Program-made: the position numbers and the translations under genes | The notes under the pieces: model-generated | The model's input: the letters and a program-made list of their open reading frames with translations, nothing else | What the model was told of the DNA's origin: nothing | Database searches by the model: none | Shown here: piece after piece, positions 14,494-24,255 of the stretch | How the letters are laid out: each line of letters starts with the position of its first letter | How positions within the stretch are numbered: position 1 is the first letter of the stretch | Assembly: GCA_001599755.1 (NCBI GenBank) | Contig: BCHX01000008.1 | Span: forward strand, 186,001 to 250,000 | Origin: Gliomastix tumulicola | Taxonomy: Eukaryota > Ascomycota > Sordariomycetes > Hypocreales > Bionectriaceae | Length of the DNA stretch: 64,000 bases | Reading direction: 5' to 3'

Positions 14494-14965
14494 TATTATA
14501 ACCTAATTAATATAGTTGTAGGATTATGGACTATATAGGTTAGGTAGATACTATAGATGGTAGGATATTCTAGTTCCAGTGGAAGGAACTTACCCTATAC
14601 CTATGGTTTACAAGGAATAAGTAAACCATTAAGTAAACTAGAAAGTGAATCACTTAGTGAACCACATAGTAAACTAGGAATACCACCTAGTATATATATA
14701 TTATAGTTATTACCTAGATAGATTAAATAGCTTACTAGCTATTAATAAAGCACTTTACTTAAATACACCTTTTTACTAATAAGTATACTAAGCTAGAGCA
14801 TTCTTTATTAATACTAGTTCCTCTTAGCCTTACTAATACTTATAACTCACTAGCTATGACTACCACCTCGCTTAGTTAAGACATCCTAGAGTTCTAAGAA
14901 TATAAAATATTATTTAAACCCTAATCTGACTACCCTACACTAGATGGATCACCCCGTTCGTCATA
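14494..14965 (+). repeat. 3' LTR of the inner element
   Basis: It spans 472 bp and is preceded by a purine tract (about 14,479-14,490). Its last 100 bp keep CpG and CpA dinucleotides (for example CACCCCGTTCGTCA near 14,950) that are lost in the 5' LTR copy, so the two LTRs decayed unevenly. Confidence 0.9.
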
Positions 14966-14970
14966 GTATA

Positions 14971-15680
14971 TATTATTATTACTTTACTATTAAAGTATCT
15001 AGAAATTCTAGTAAAGTTATTTAATTTCTTTATTATTAGAATTATTATTATTATTATTAATAAATAAAGTAACTATAAGGGTATCCACTTACTTAAGGTT
15101 AATACTAGGAATAATAGGTAACTTACTAGTATTAGAATTTCTAATAGTAAATATAGTATCTTTATATTACTTAGTCTTTAATATAGTAGGGTCTAAATAA
15201 GAGCTATTAATATATAATAAATAGGGTAATTTATCTAGTATAAGGTAGTTAAATTAAGGTTTAAATAATACTTTATATTCTTAAAACTCTAAGATATTTT
15301 AATTAAGTGAGGTAATAGTTATAATTAATAAGTTATAAGTATTAGTAAGGCTAAAAGGAACTAGTATTAGTAAAGGATACTCTAGCTTAGTATACTTATT
15401 AGTAAAGAGTATATCTAAGTAAAGTACTTTATTAATAGCTAGTGAGCTATCTAATCTACTAGGTAATAACTATAGTATATATACTAAGTAATACTCTTAG
15501 TTCACTATATAGTTCACTAAGTAATTCATACTCTAGTTTACTTAATAGTTTACTTATTCCTTATGAACTATAGGTGTAAGGTAAGTTCTTTTTATTAGAA
15601 TAAAATATCCCTCTATCTATGTCTGCCTATGTGACCCATATAGCCTATAACCCTGCGACCATGTTAGTTAGGTCGTAATA
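14971..15680 (-). mobile_element. Outer LTR retrotransposon, right part (5' leader and 5' LTR)
   Basis: This is the continuation of the minus-strand outer element after the inner insertion. 14,971-15,212 matches, in reverse complement, the start of the inner element's interior (7,577-7,810), and 15,213-15,680 is its 5' LTR. Joined to 7,104 it gives one contiguous element. Confidence 0.9.
15213..15680 (-). repeat. 5' LTR of the outer element
   Basis: It spans 468 bp and is a direct repeat of 1-439. The last 80 bp (about 15,600-15,680) keep more G+C than any other LTR copy here (for example CCCTGCGACCATGTTAG). Non-element AT-rich sequence follows from 15,681. Confidence 0.88.
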
Positions 15681-15839
15681 TTATTTTATTTAAATTAATT
15701 TATTACAGCTATATTTTTAAATTAAATTAAAGGAATTAGGAATTTAAATTTAATTTCTTAGTAATTAAATTAATAATTATTAGACTAAACGTCTAATAAA
15801 AATATCCTAACTTAATAGATGTCTAAACCTATACCCCAC
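15681..15839. other. AT-rich spacer with a small hairpin
   Basis: This is 159 bp between the outer LTR and the first gene. It holds a perfect 8-bp inverted repeat with a 5-base loop at 15,778-15,798 (TATTAGAC ... GTCTAATA). It could be the end of another decayed repeat or a 3'-UTR structure. No coding signal was seen. Confidence 0.5.
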
Positions 15840-17715
15840 CTACGCAGTACCTGGTAGCTGAAGCAGCTTTGCCTCCTTCTGCATCCGTGCTGCCTTCTTC
15901 ACCCCAAAGTCTTCAGAAAAGATCTGCCTGACATCCTCTAGAGGGAGATTCTTCACCTCTGGGTAGCAGAAGAAAACAAAGATCCAGCCAAAGAGGCAGA
16001 TACCAGAGTAGAATCCAAAGGCGCCACTTGGTGTCATACCCTTCATCATGGACAGAAAGGTGGAGGCGATGACAAGGTTGCACCCCCAGCACGTCACCGT
16101 ATTCATCATAGTGCCCAGTGCCCGCACTTCCATGGGCAAAAGTTCAGTGCCCACCCAGGCGATGGTAGCGCAACCGGACGCAAATGAGGCGATGTACACG
16201 ATGATCATAACCAGCACAAGGATGCCCGGCCAGCCAATTTCGCGTACCTGAAGATCCAGTTCAGGAGAGACAGGGATATATGAGAATGCCACTGCAGTGA
16301 CAATCATGCTGAGTGACTATGTCTTAGAGTTAGTGCTGAGTACCTCAACAGCTAAACAGGGTAAACTTGCCATCCCTAGAACTGTAGCCAGTAGAATCAG
16401 ACGTCTGCCGAGCTTATCAATGAAAGCCATGTTGACGAGCGTGAAGACGCAGTTGGTTCCGCCAACGACGATGGACACAAGCGTCGGCTTATCAAATCCG
16501 ACGAGGCCGAACAGCGTGCCGGAATAGTACATCAGAGTATTGAAGCCGCCAAGCTGAGACACTACATATAATTTATCAGTGTACCAATCTTATTTGGAGT
16601 ATATTTGCGTCCAAAGACTTACCAGCCATAACAGCACAGCAGCTGATCAATGCTCGCATATTGGAGCGAACAGTATACAGCTGCTTGAACTGCCACCAAA
16701 GAGACTTATCGGCCATCTGCGACTGCGCCTGAATGCTCCAAAGCACGTGTCTGGCCTTCGCGTCCGTCTGCTGCTCGGAGGCGTTGGGGTACACCCTCTT
16801 AATGACAGCTTTCGCTTCATTTATCTTGTTGTGGCTGAGCAGATGGCGTGGAGACTCTGGACAGAATGGGAGGAGCAAAGACAAAACTATAGGAGGTACC
16901 CCTCCAACTGCAACAAGATATCTCCAGCCATGCGAAAGCTCGGTGAAGCCGGCTCCGAGTCCGTACGACGTTAACTGGCCGATGGTCACGGAGGCATTGT
17001 TGAGGGCAACCATACGACCGCGGTAATTGGCGGGGGCGAGCTCGCTGAGATACAACGGCTAGGTCAACGGGGTTCGTCGGTTAGTAAAGATAGCATAAGA
17101 CCTGTAGGAGAATCGCAAAGAGACCTACAACAATCATGGATGCAAATCCAACGCCTAGACCGACAAGGAATCGACCAACGGACATCTGAGCAACACTGTA
17201 CGCAGAGGCCTGGATGACCGAGCCGACGAGGAAAAGAGCACAGCCAGCATATATCGCTTGCTTGCGCCCATATTTGTCTGCAGAAAGTCCGGCAATGACA
17301 GCGCCAACAAGGGCACCGCCAGATGTGATGGATGTGATGAGCTCCTGCTCACTTGTGGACAGCTGATGTCCCAGGTCTTCACCTATGATGACGAGCACAG
17401 CAGAAATGTAGCCGGTGTCGTATCCTACGATATGGTGTTAAAGAGGACCGCTACTCAAGTACGCAACGTGGCCATTTTGAGTTACATACCAAAGAGGAAA
17501 CCGCCCATGGCGACGGTAAGAGTGATGAGCCATACCGCCATTGAAGGCGCCGTATCTTCGATAGAGTCATCGAAGTCGGGTGCCTTTACAATGCTCTCCT
17601 CGACATGATGCGCAGCGCCTCCATCAATCTTGTCAGGGTGATTCTCGTCACCCATAGAGTTGGCACGACTTCCTGGTGGAGGTTGGCAGACCTCAGGCGA
17701 TTGATGCGATGACAT
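15840..17715 (-). CDS. MFS myo-inositol/sugar proton symporter (ITR-like)
   Basis: This is a plasma-membrane sugar porter of the fungal myo-inositol transporter type. Exons: 17,715-17,490, 17,424-17,129, 17,058-16,623, then from 16,561. The start is the ATG at 17,715; the in-frame codon at 17,730 is TTG. Family features include GGFLFGYDTGYISAVL across the first junction, ADKYGRK, PESPRHLL, QLGGFNTLMYYSGTL, DKLGRR, and near the end KGMTPSGAFGFYSGI and PEVKNLPLEDVR. The last junction (about 16,310-16,390) is unresolved. The obvious donor after CCLAVE-type sequence (GTACTC) and the obvious acceptor (CTGCAG) are not in phase, and in-frame alternatives drop 4-5 residues from a membrane segment. 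The gene may have a frameshift or an unusual splice. It ends only 160 bp from the RIP-mutated block. Confidence 0.85.
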
Positions 17716-18822
17716 AATGGGAGGACGCAACGGGCAAGGAGGAGTAAAAGAGTCCTTATAAGGGATGTGAGGAGGTTATCGAGGGCCGTTCCTTGATGAG
17801 GGTGGATGAGATTGATGGGGGAAGACATAACCTTCATGTAGTACTTATAAGTTTGACGAGGCGTGCCGTCCACAACAGAGCATCGTCCTAAGCCCATTAA
17901 ACTATTCCATTCTGGGGAACCGGGGCCGATCTGGAGTGAGTCTGGGGTAAAATAATGCACGCATCGCTATTGGTCCTATCGTCTAGTACGGGGCATGGAA
18001 AAAATTACTCGCCTGGTTCGTTGGAGGAGAAATTTCCAATGCACCCAGCACGTAACGCCCCAAAAGAATCTATTGATTCTACATGCAGCACAGCCGCCGC
18101 GAATGAGCTTCCCCGCACAATCGTGTCGGAGCCCAAAGCCGGTGTAAGGTAGCCTCCGGACTGACTCGGAATCCCCGAGCCGGGCCCGACGAGGATCAAA
18201 CCATAATGTCAAAGATGACGGCTAAGAGTGAATTTGACTTCACCTTCTACCGCCATGTTTTGCGAGCTTGGTCTTGCTGATATCAAGGCCCTCACTGCGA
18301 AGAAAGGGTACATTTTTCTTTGTTTGAGGTGTAGCTGTGTGCATGTTGCATTTTCGACTCCTGATCCTCTGTTCATCACCTTCGGTCTCGGACCACCCAC
18401 TCAGCTGGAGGCGCCTCTCTATGCGTACGTGTTCCTCTTCGGCGTAGTCGCGTGCAATATACAGGGGAGTGTACTTAAAAAGGCACAGGTCGGAGCCACT
18501 TACCCTTTTAAACTGTAGTTCCTCACGAACTCCACAACCTCCCCATGGTGAGACTTCCCCTCAATTTAGATCTAGGTTCATCCCCACGGCTCCTCACTTG
18601 GGCGGTCGAAATTACCTTACTGGGGCATATTGTCCGGTCCGAACCCTGGTCCCATTATGACCCTAGGCAAGTGGTCGGAACCGGGGGAAATTACCTATTT
18701 ACGTCTATCTGCGGCGAGAGGCTGCTAAGGCAGTCAAGTAGAGTTACATACTCGTAGCTTCTGTGGCTGATTCTCGCGTAGGGTGTAGTATTCACCGCCC
18801 GTCCGATCCCATTAGCATCGGC
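17716..18822. other. Intergenic region, nothing recognised
   Basis: This is about 1.1 kb between the 5' end of the inositol-type transporter and the GH43 remnant, with normal base composition. The short ORFs in it show no family features. It should contain the transporter promoter. Confidence 0.5.
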
Positions 18823-19266
18823 CTAGGCAAAGGCCGAAACGTCTTTTATGCTTGATTCTGGAGACAAATGGAACGTAGAGTCAAGCAACGTGGGTAGTAG
18901 TTTGGCAACAGGTAGTGTCAGAAAGGATCGATACATGGAGTGATAGATGTTGCGGCCTGACCACACGGTCGCATGGTTACGAGCCCTGTGGGTGGGACGA
19001 GCAGCGTTGCCTGCCCGAGAACCAAAGCCCTCGGGAGTGAGCAGGACCTGGGTAATATCTCCTTCGTACGAGATCATATCCTCGTTGAGCGTGACATACC
19101 GTAAGTCTAGGTTACCCCAGTATAGGTATGCCTGCTGATCGCCGTCGATGAATACTGTGGGATCGATTTGACGGTTTCCGAGAAGGGGAGACCCGATGGC
19201 GTCGACATATGGCCCGGTGACATTTTCGATCACAGCGACGCCGATGTGTTTAGTGCCAGGTCGAAT
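18823..19266 (-). pseudogene. GH43 glycoside hydrolase remnant
   Basis: An in-frame stretch on the minus strand (about 19,266-18,990) matches the middle of GH43 arabinosidases/xylosidases: IGVAVIENVTGPYVDAIG, IDPTVFID, QAYLYWGN, LNEDMISYEGDI and GFGSRAGNAARPT. The IDPTVFID Asp fits the second carboxylate of the family. The segment that should follow, with the EGPW general acid, is replaced by unrelated sequence ending at a stop at 18,823. The segment upstream, which should carry the catalytic base and the five-blade propeller start, is not recognisable in the same frame. About 90-100 residues of a roughly 300-residue domain remain, so it is almost certainly inactive. An exon of an intron-rich gene is the alternative, but I found no flanking exons. 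Confidence 0.7.
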
Positions 19267-19687
19267 CATCTTCATCATGACCAGCGAAGACAACGTGGCG
19301 GCGTGCTTCGCATGGTCACACATAAATGGCGACATGCTACTCGGAGAGGCACATACCAGCTGCCCGCAAGGTTGCCTAGTTTGCAGCAGTTCATCGCTCG
19401 TGGGCCAAATTACCCCCACGGACCCTCTGCAAACATAGTCCTCGCATCCCAGTCCGATTTCCCTGACCACATTTCTATCGGGGAGTATAAAGCCCTCTGA
19501 TCGCTCCCGCTAGGCATCAGAATCCAGTGGCATAACAAGTTGTATTCCCTGACGGCCGATTTCAAGGAACTTGAGACATTTTCTTTATCCTGCCCTGGGA
19601 GGCCAGTATTTATCACACTTAAACTCTCGTCAATTATTAAGCACAACCGATGGTGGCGGTTTCACTATTAACATTAATGGTCTTGTA

Positions 19688-21235
19688 CTATGGGTGACTT
19701 GATCGAGGCGGCAGTCTTGGCACAAGAAGCCACAAGCCGAAACAAGCACAAAGAGATGCGAGGACGATCGGTTGTAAGACTGAAATACCCCTGGCGTCTG
19801 CTATTGCTCCAACCATAAATGGGATCGTTGCTGAACCAGATGATCCGAGAGCTGAGCACACTGCTATCGAGGTGACGCGCATTCCAGACGGCACCAGCCG
19901 GGATATGCAAACGATAACAGCTGGAAAGATGGGTCCGAGAAAAAATCCTAGACAAATAAACAGATAAGCAGAGTTCAGACCTTGCGTGACTCTCCTACCT
20001 AAACAGTTATAAAAGGGGATTGACGCACCTAGCAGCGCCACCGCTGCCGCAGAGGCAGCAAAGTTGGGAATCAACCAATGCAGCAGCTGAAACACAACGG
20101 CCGCAGCCACATAAAACAACACCGCCTGCTTCTCCGACTTGAATAATCGACCTGTCACGAAACCAAGAGCAAATCGGCCAACGGTAATGCCGGCCCAATA
20201 TCCCGTCGAAACAACTCCAGACGCAAACACAGACCCGCCGCGCACCCGAATCATGAACGTCGTCAACCATCCGCTGATCGAGCTCTCAACACCGACGTAA
20301 GCCAGCAGGAACGCACAGCTGATGGGCACCATCTTCCACTTGAAGGCGGATACGGCGCTGGTGTGCTTGATCTTGTGTAAGAGCTTTCGAATCTGGTGCA
20401 AGGGCCCTTTGCTCGACTCTGAGACTTGCGAGCCGGCCACCGTTCCGTGTCGAGGTCGACTCTGGTCCAACGGAATGGCCATCGTCTCCTCACGATACAC
20501 TCGGCCACTCTTGGGGAAGAACGCAGTGAACGAGATGACCAAGTCCAGGCCACCGATTGCCGTCATGATATAGTACCACTGGTACCATTCCCAGCCGTAT
20601 CGTGTAAAAAGGGAGTTTGCTAAAATGGGCGTTACGACACCCCCAACGCCAAAGAACCCCTGAAGGATTCCCAGAACCTCATTTGAGTCCTGCAAGCCAC
20701 CGACGAACGAGTTCCAAGATGATTTCTTGAGACCATTCGCAAGCCCAACAAGTATGAAAGCAGCAATGAGGGACTCAAATGGCGGGTGAAGGCTTGAGAT
20801 GAGAAAAGCAATCACGTGCGCAAGACCGCCAACTGCAGCAATGCCCCTTTGGCCGAGATGTACATGAACGGCATGGACGCTAAGGACACTGATTGCAAAT
20901 CCAGCTATCGGCGAGAGAAAAATGAGCGACGTCTTCAAATGGGATTGGCCATAGAATTTTTCAAGCTAATCGTCTGGCTGTCAGTGAAAGCACATCCGAT
21001 CTTACTGAAACAGTGAGTCGAACCTGGGGTATCAAGACCTGAATGGGGTGGTCAGTTGGTTAATTCGGGAGGATAGAGAAGTGACCTCGCTCACTCCGTA
21101 AGAGCTGTCACTGCAGCCCATCATGAAGAAACTAAGAAGCGTCGCACCCAAACGGAATACATTCCCCCGGGGAGCATTCCATCTTTGCGGCGAGGGATCA
21201 TGAACAACATGAACATTGCGCTCCAAATTCGACAT
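19688..21235 (-). CDS. MFS transporter (BypA/fucose-permease-like), 5' end unusual
   Basis: This is a twelve-helix transporter of a fungal family often labelled MFS transporter/BypA; the substrate is unknown. Proposed exons: 21,235-21,095, 21,038-21,024 (15 nt), 20,932-19,999, 19,947-19,688, giving 449 codons in frame. The start ATG at 21,235 opens onto RWNAPRGNVFRLGATLL and GCSDSSYG, the usual first helix. Then VLIPQ on the tiny exon, then TSLIFLSPIAGF. The C-terminal intron (19,948-19,998) restores NCLGFFLGPIFPA. Oddity: relatives have about 12 more residues between VLIPQ and SLIFLSP. The 91-bp intron contains a matching-looking piece (FTDSQTISL at about 20,950-20,985) with no usable splice sites. 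The frame from 20,932 onwards is clean. It may be functional with a shortened loop, or freshly damaged. Confidence 0.78.
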
Positions 21236-21494
21236 TCTGGATTTTTTACACGGGTCGGCTGGGAAGCTGTAGTAAGGCTTTAAGTGGACGTTTGCTAGCG
21301 AGGCTGTAATATGGCACGAGAATGAGAATATAAGAAACCAAAATGAGATAGGTACGCTTCCATGCTCAAACGAGAGACAAAAAATGCGGTGTGGAATGGA
21401 TAATGCCACTCATTAATATATTCAGAATAAGGACTTCCGGTACCGGCCCCCTCTTCTTCCCCTCCCCCTCCTCCTCCCCCTCCCTCCTGATTAA
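21236..21494. other. Spacer ending in a CT-rich tract
   Basis: This carries the promoter side of the BypA-like gene. A C/T-rich run (about 21,451-21,488) lies immediately before the decayed ABC transporter and may mark a recombination or deletion edge. No gene was seen. Confidence 0.45.
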
Positions 21495-22640
21495 TAAGTA
21501 CTATGCCAAGAGCAAGATCGTGGAGCAGCATGTCCGATATGCGCTCTACCATCCCAGTGCTGAAGCTCTCTTCCACGGTTGTCAGTCTTCTACATAATAT
21601 CTCAGCTGCAATTATAACTCTATATTTTAATGGTAGTCTTAGTCAAGAGCTAGGGTTATTCTTTTTCCTTCTCATCATTTTCACCACCACTTTGACTAAG
21701 TCCATGCTCTTTCGACTTGTTGAATTCGTCACAAAATTTATCGCATAGGTCATGGCGCCCCATAATCATTTTGCAATGTTGGGTATCATACCGGCTGAGT
21801 GGGATTTCTCATCCTAGCGGAGTACATGCGAAGTTAGATCGGCTGGTCACACTGGGCGAATCCCCCTTTCCATGTTTTCAAGTCTATTATATTCAACGAA
21901 TTTGTTGGTAGACTGTTTAGGTGTGGGTTTTTCGTCCCTATAGGGCCTGACTATAAAGTCACCAACCTAGCTGCGAGAGCTTGCGCTGCGAGAGCCTCTG
22001 CCCCTAGGTAAAGTTTCATCAACGTCGAGGATTATGTGAAAACTGGATATACATACAACGCCCGTTAGTGGCGCGATTTTGGTGTTGCGATCACTTCCAT
22101 AATTGCCTATCTGGCTCTACACTTGTTAGCTTTAAAGTACGTTTCATCTAAGCGGTCCAAGGAGAGGCACTCGTCCTTCTTCGCGAAGCAATGACACCCC
22201 TTCACTTACATCGTCGAGGGATTTTTAGGTACTGGCTTAAGTAATGCGCCGATGTATTACGCAGACGATGAGTTTACCCAGTTCCCCATGCCGAACGGTT
22301 CTTACTGCGGAGAGTATGTCTGAATTCTAAGTCAAGTAGGCGGCTAACTAGCAAGACCAAAAGCTACAGACTGCAGATACCGTGCGATGAATGAGACCAA
22401 CTCGTTCTTGACTAGTGTTAATATCAGTTTGACGATAGGTGGAAAGACTTTGGGTTCATGTGGGTGTTATGTGTGCTTGACATCTTGACGGCTGTCATTT
22501 GACTGGTTGACAAGGGCTCCTAAGAGCTCGAGGAAGAGCTTAAAGAATTCAAGTTCTCAGTGGCGGATAGGAGCATAAGCCTTTGACGTGGTCACGGAAG
22601 AAGCGCATTAGGTCGAAATCGTGGGAACCAGAAAGATGAT
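21495..22640 (+). pseudogene. Decayed PDR-type ABC transporter with an internal deletion
   Basis: Reading across frames and stops shows an ordered run of pleiotropic-drug-resistance (ABCG) transporter motifs. First membrane domain: KIVEQHVRYALYHPSAEAL (about 21,510-21,570), LGLFFFLLIIFTTTLTKSM (about 21,650-21,705), VMAP, SIIFNEFVGRLFRCGFFVP (about 21,882-21,940), SFINVEDYVKTGYTYNAR and WRDFGVAI (about 22,010-22,090), LALKYVSSKRSKE. It then jumps directly to the end of the second membrane domain: HPFTYIVEGFLGTGLSNAP and ADDEFTQFPMPNGSYCGEY (about 22,200-22,320), TDCRY, NETNSFLTSVNIS, and RWKDFGFMW (from about 22,436). The second nucleotide-binding domain and most of the second membrane domain are absent. 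Several stops sit where CAG would be TAG, compatible with mild RIP. It is too broken to appear as an ORF. Confidence 0.8.
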
Positions 22641-22833
22641 TTTAGAGGGGTAGAGCTGCCCTGATTGAGAGGCTGTTCATGCGTCGACTCAACCAGGTCG
22701 CAGGACGTGTATCCAGTTTGTAATCATACTTTTAGAAAGAGTGATCTTCCTCCGCTCCGTGTTCCGCATTTTCCCCCAGACAGTAGAGCTTTCCCCTCAG
22801 CTATGACATTTTACCAGAAGGCTGGACCCAAGA

Positions 22834-23754
22834 TCAAACCTCGGGATGCTGACGGAGAAAGTCTTCCATGGATGTAGTCTTGACATTTAGCTTGTGGCTG
22901 TCGAGATTCTTGAGCGAATATGTTCCGTCCAGCTGGAACAGCTGGTAGAACAGACCGATAAAGCTGTAGTAGTCGTTATAGGGCTTCTGATCTCTTAGAC
23001 TGTGAGCAAGCTTCTTGAGATCTTCGAGAGAGCCGCGGTGTTTGAAGCTAATCTCAATACCCCTGACTTCTTTGTAGATCTTTGCAAGCTCTCGAGGGGA
23101 GTAAGCACCAGAGTGCAGTTCCCAGAACCCTCCTTCTGGAGCGTCATCACGCTGGATAACCTCGACGGAGAACTCAGCTGCATCCTTCTCCGTTGTCAAG
23201 TCCCACTTCTCGTCACCGGTCCCCCAAATATCAACAGTCTTATTCTCCGGATCCCAGGGTCCATTGTAGGCGGGAGAGAAGTTGCCATGGCCAGGAAGAG
23301 AAAAGTAGACCTCGGTCAGACCACCGGTCAAAATCCAGATCGGCTTAATAGTCGACGTCAGCTTGGCGTGCTGATAGAAGGCAATGCACGCATCATAGCT
23401 TTGATGCATGCCAAGCTGGAGCTGTCTCCAGTCGCAATTCCAGCTCGCGGCAAGGAACCGGGTGATACCGGCTCGCTCGGCGGCGCGCAGAAGAAGCAGC
23501 TGAGCATCTAGATGCATGACAGGAGTTCCAGCATAGGCACAGATGACAGCGTCAACTCCGGTGCAGGCTTGATCTAAAGCCTCGATGTCGTAATAGTTAC
23601 GAATCTCGACAAAGCTTTCGAGATTCGATCGCTGCCCGTCGTTGAGTTTCTCGGGAGATCGGCCGAGGCCTCTCACTTGGTGTCCACGAGAAACGAGGCT
23701 GTCGAGAAGATGCAAGCCAAGATTGCCAGTGATGCCGGGAACGAGTACCAACAT
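22834..23754 (-). CDS. NmrA-like / isoflavone-reductase-like NAD(P)-binding protein
   Basis: This is a single-exon gene of 306 aa. It is an atypical short-chain dehydrogenase fold. The N-terminus MLVLVPGITGNLGLHLL carries the GxxGxxG dinucleotide loop right after the first strand, so the ATG at 23,754 is preferred over the in-frame ATG at 23,859, which would add 35 residues with no homology. NmrA-like traits are LGRSPEKLN after strand 2, DAVICAYAGTP, and AERAGITRFLAASWNCDW. No classic YxxxK is evident, so it may be a reductase or a redox-sensing regulator. It is divergent from the Zn2Cys6 gene at 24,256, with 501 bp between the starts, suggesting co-regulation. Substrate unknown. Confidence 0.85.
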   Translation of the reverse strand: MLVLVPGITGNLGLHLLDSLVSRGHQVRGLGRSPEKLNDGQRSNLESFVEIRNYYDIEALDQACTGVDAVICAYAGTPVMHLDAQLLLLRAAERAGITRFLAASWNCDWRQLQLGMHQSYDACIAFYQHAKLTSTIKPIWILTGGLTEVYFSLPGHGNFSPAYNGPWDPENKTVDIWGTGDEKWDLTTEKDAAEFSVEVIQRDDAPEGGFWELHSGAYSPRELAKIYKEVRGIEISFKHRGSLEDLKKLAHSLRDQKPYNDYYSFIGLFYQLFQLDGTYSLKNLDSHKLNVKTTSMEDFLRQHPEV

Positions 23755-24255
23755 GATGACACGCTGATCTGGTGAGTTGGCAGGACGTGGATAGTGGGAT
23801 GGATATTGATATGGGCGAGACGCTTGAGTAAGTCGAATGCAATGAGGCCTGTAAGTCATATCACCAACTGACCGATTATTCTTTGCTACCTTTTATACTA
23901 AATCTGGCTTGCCTGCTGGATTTCTTTCTGCTGCCTCGGACTTACAGCGCGCGAAGTTGCGAACCTCCGCCATGAATTAATTCGGAGCTTCCACAGCATC
24001 TAGACTAGTCCAAACTGAGCTAGCGTTCCGTGTGGCGGGCCACAGTTGTAGATCAGCCGACGCTGACAAATGTCACGTCTTAAGCCTGGATTGGACATTT
24101 AGCATTATGAGGTCAATCCTGCCAGGCGGGACAAATTTCATCACTGCCCTCTATCCAGGAGGGCAACCACTACTGCGAAATTAATTGTCTGCGAGGCTTT
24201 TAGCGTCTGATGAGCCTCACCTATCTGAGCGATCGCCATTGAACAGTGGAGAGTG
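23755..24255. promoter_or_regulatory. Shared divergent promoter region (NmrA-like gene / Zn2Cys6 gene)
   Basis: This is 501 bp between two start codons facing apart. The arrangement is typical of a regulator that controls its neighbour. I could not assign operator sites with confidence. Confidence 0.5.

Larger units (their letters stand above)
7105..14965 (+). mobile_element. Inner complete Ty3/Gypsy chromovirus LTR retrotransposon, RIP-degraded
   Basis: This is a 7,861-bp element with two 472-bp LTRs. It is flanked by the 5-bp duplication GTATA (7,100-7,104 and 14,966-14,970) and inserted in the outer copy. Order on the plus strand: gag region with a decayed zinc knuckle (8,808-8,849); reverse transcriptase with a degraded YLDD-type box (11,306-11,332, now reading YLNNILIYS); integrase tail (about 13,508-13,550); a chromodomain remnant (13,607-13,717); a polypurine tract just before the 3' LTR. 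RT before integrase plus a C-terminal chromodomain places it among Ty3/Gypsy chromoviruses. Tyr replaces the knuckle Cys and His codons, and stops replace Trp codons, fitting C-to-T changes on both strands. No protein could be made. Confidence 0.92.

Noticed and set aside
1..15680. Possible centromere or subtelomere
   Set aside because: All of the A+T-rich DNA is explained by two nested retrotransposons. No telomeric repeat or other centromeric feature is visible.
15778..15798. Hairpin as a transcription terminator of the inositol-type transporter
   Set aside because: Fungal RNA polymerase II genes do not use such hairpin terminators; it is listed only as a structure in the spacer.
18790..18830. 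ACCGCCCGTC motif, as found near the 3' end of 18S rRNA
   Set aside because: Only about 10 bases match; the flanking sequence does not resemble rRNA, so it is coincidence.
21391..21597. 68-codon ORF at 21,391 as a small gene
   Set aside because: Its second half is part of the PDR transporter remnant and its first half is the CT-rich tract, so it is not a gene.
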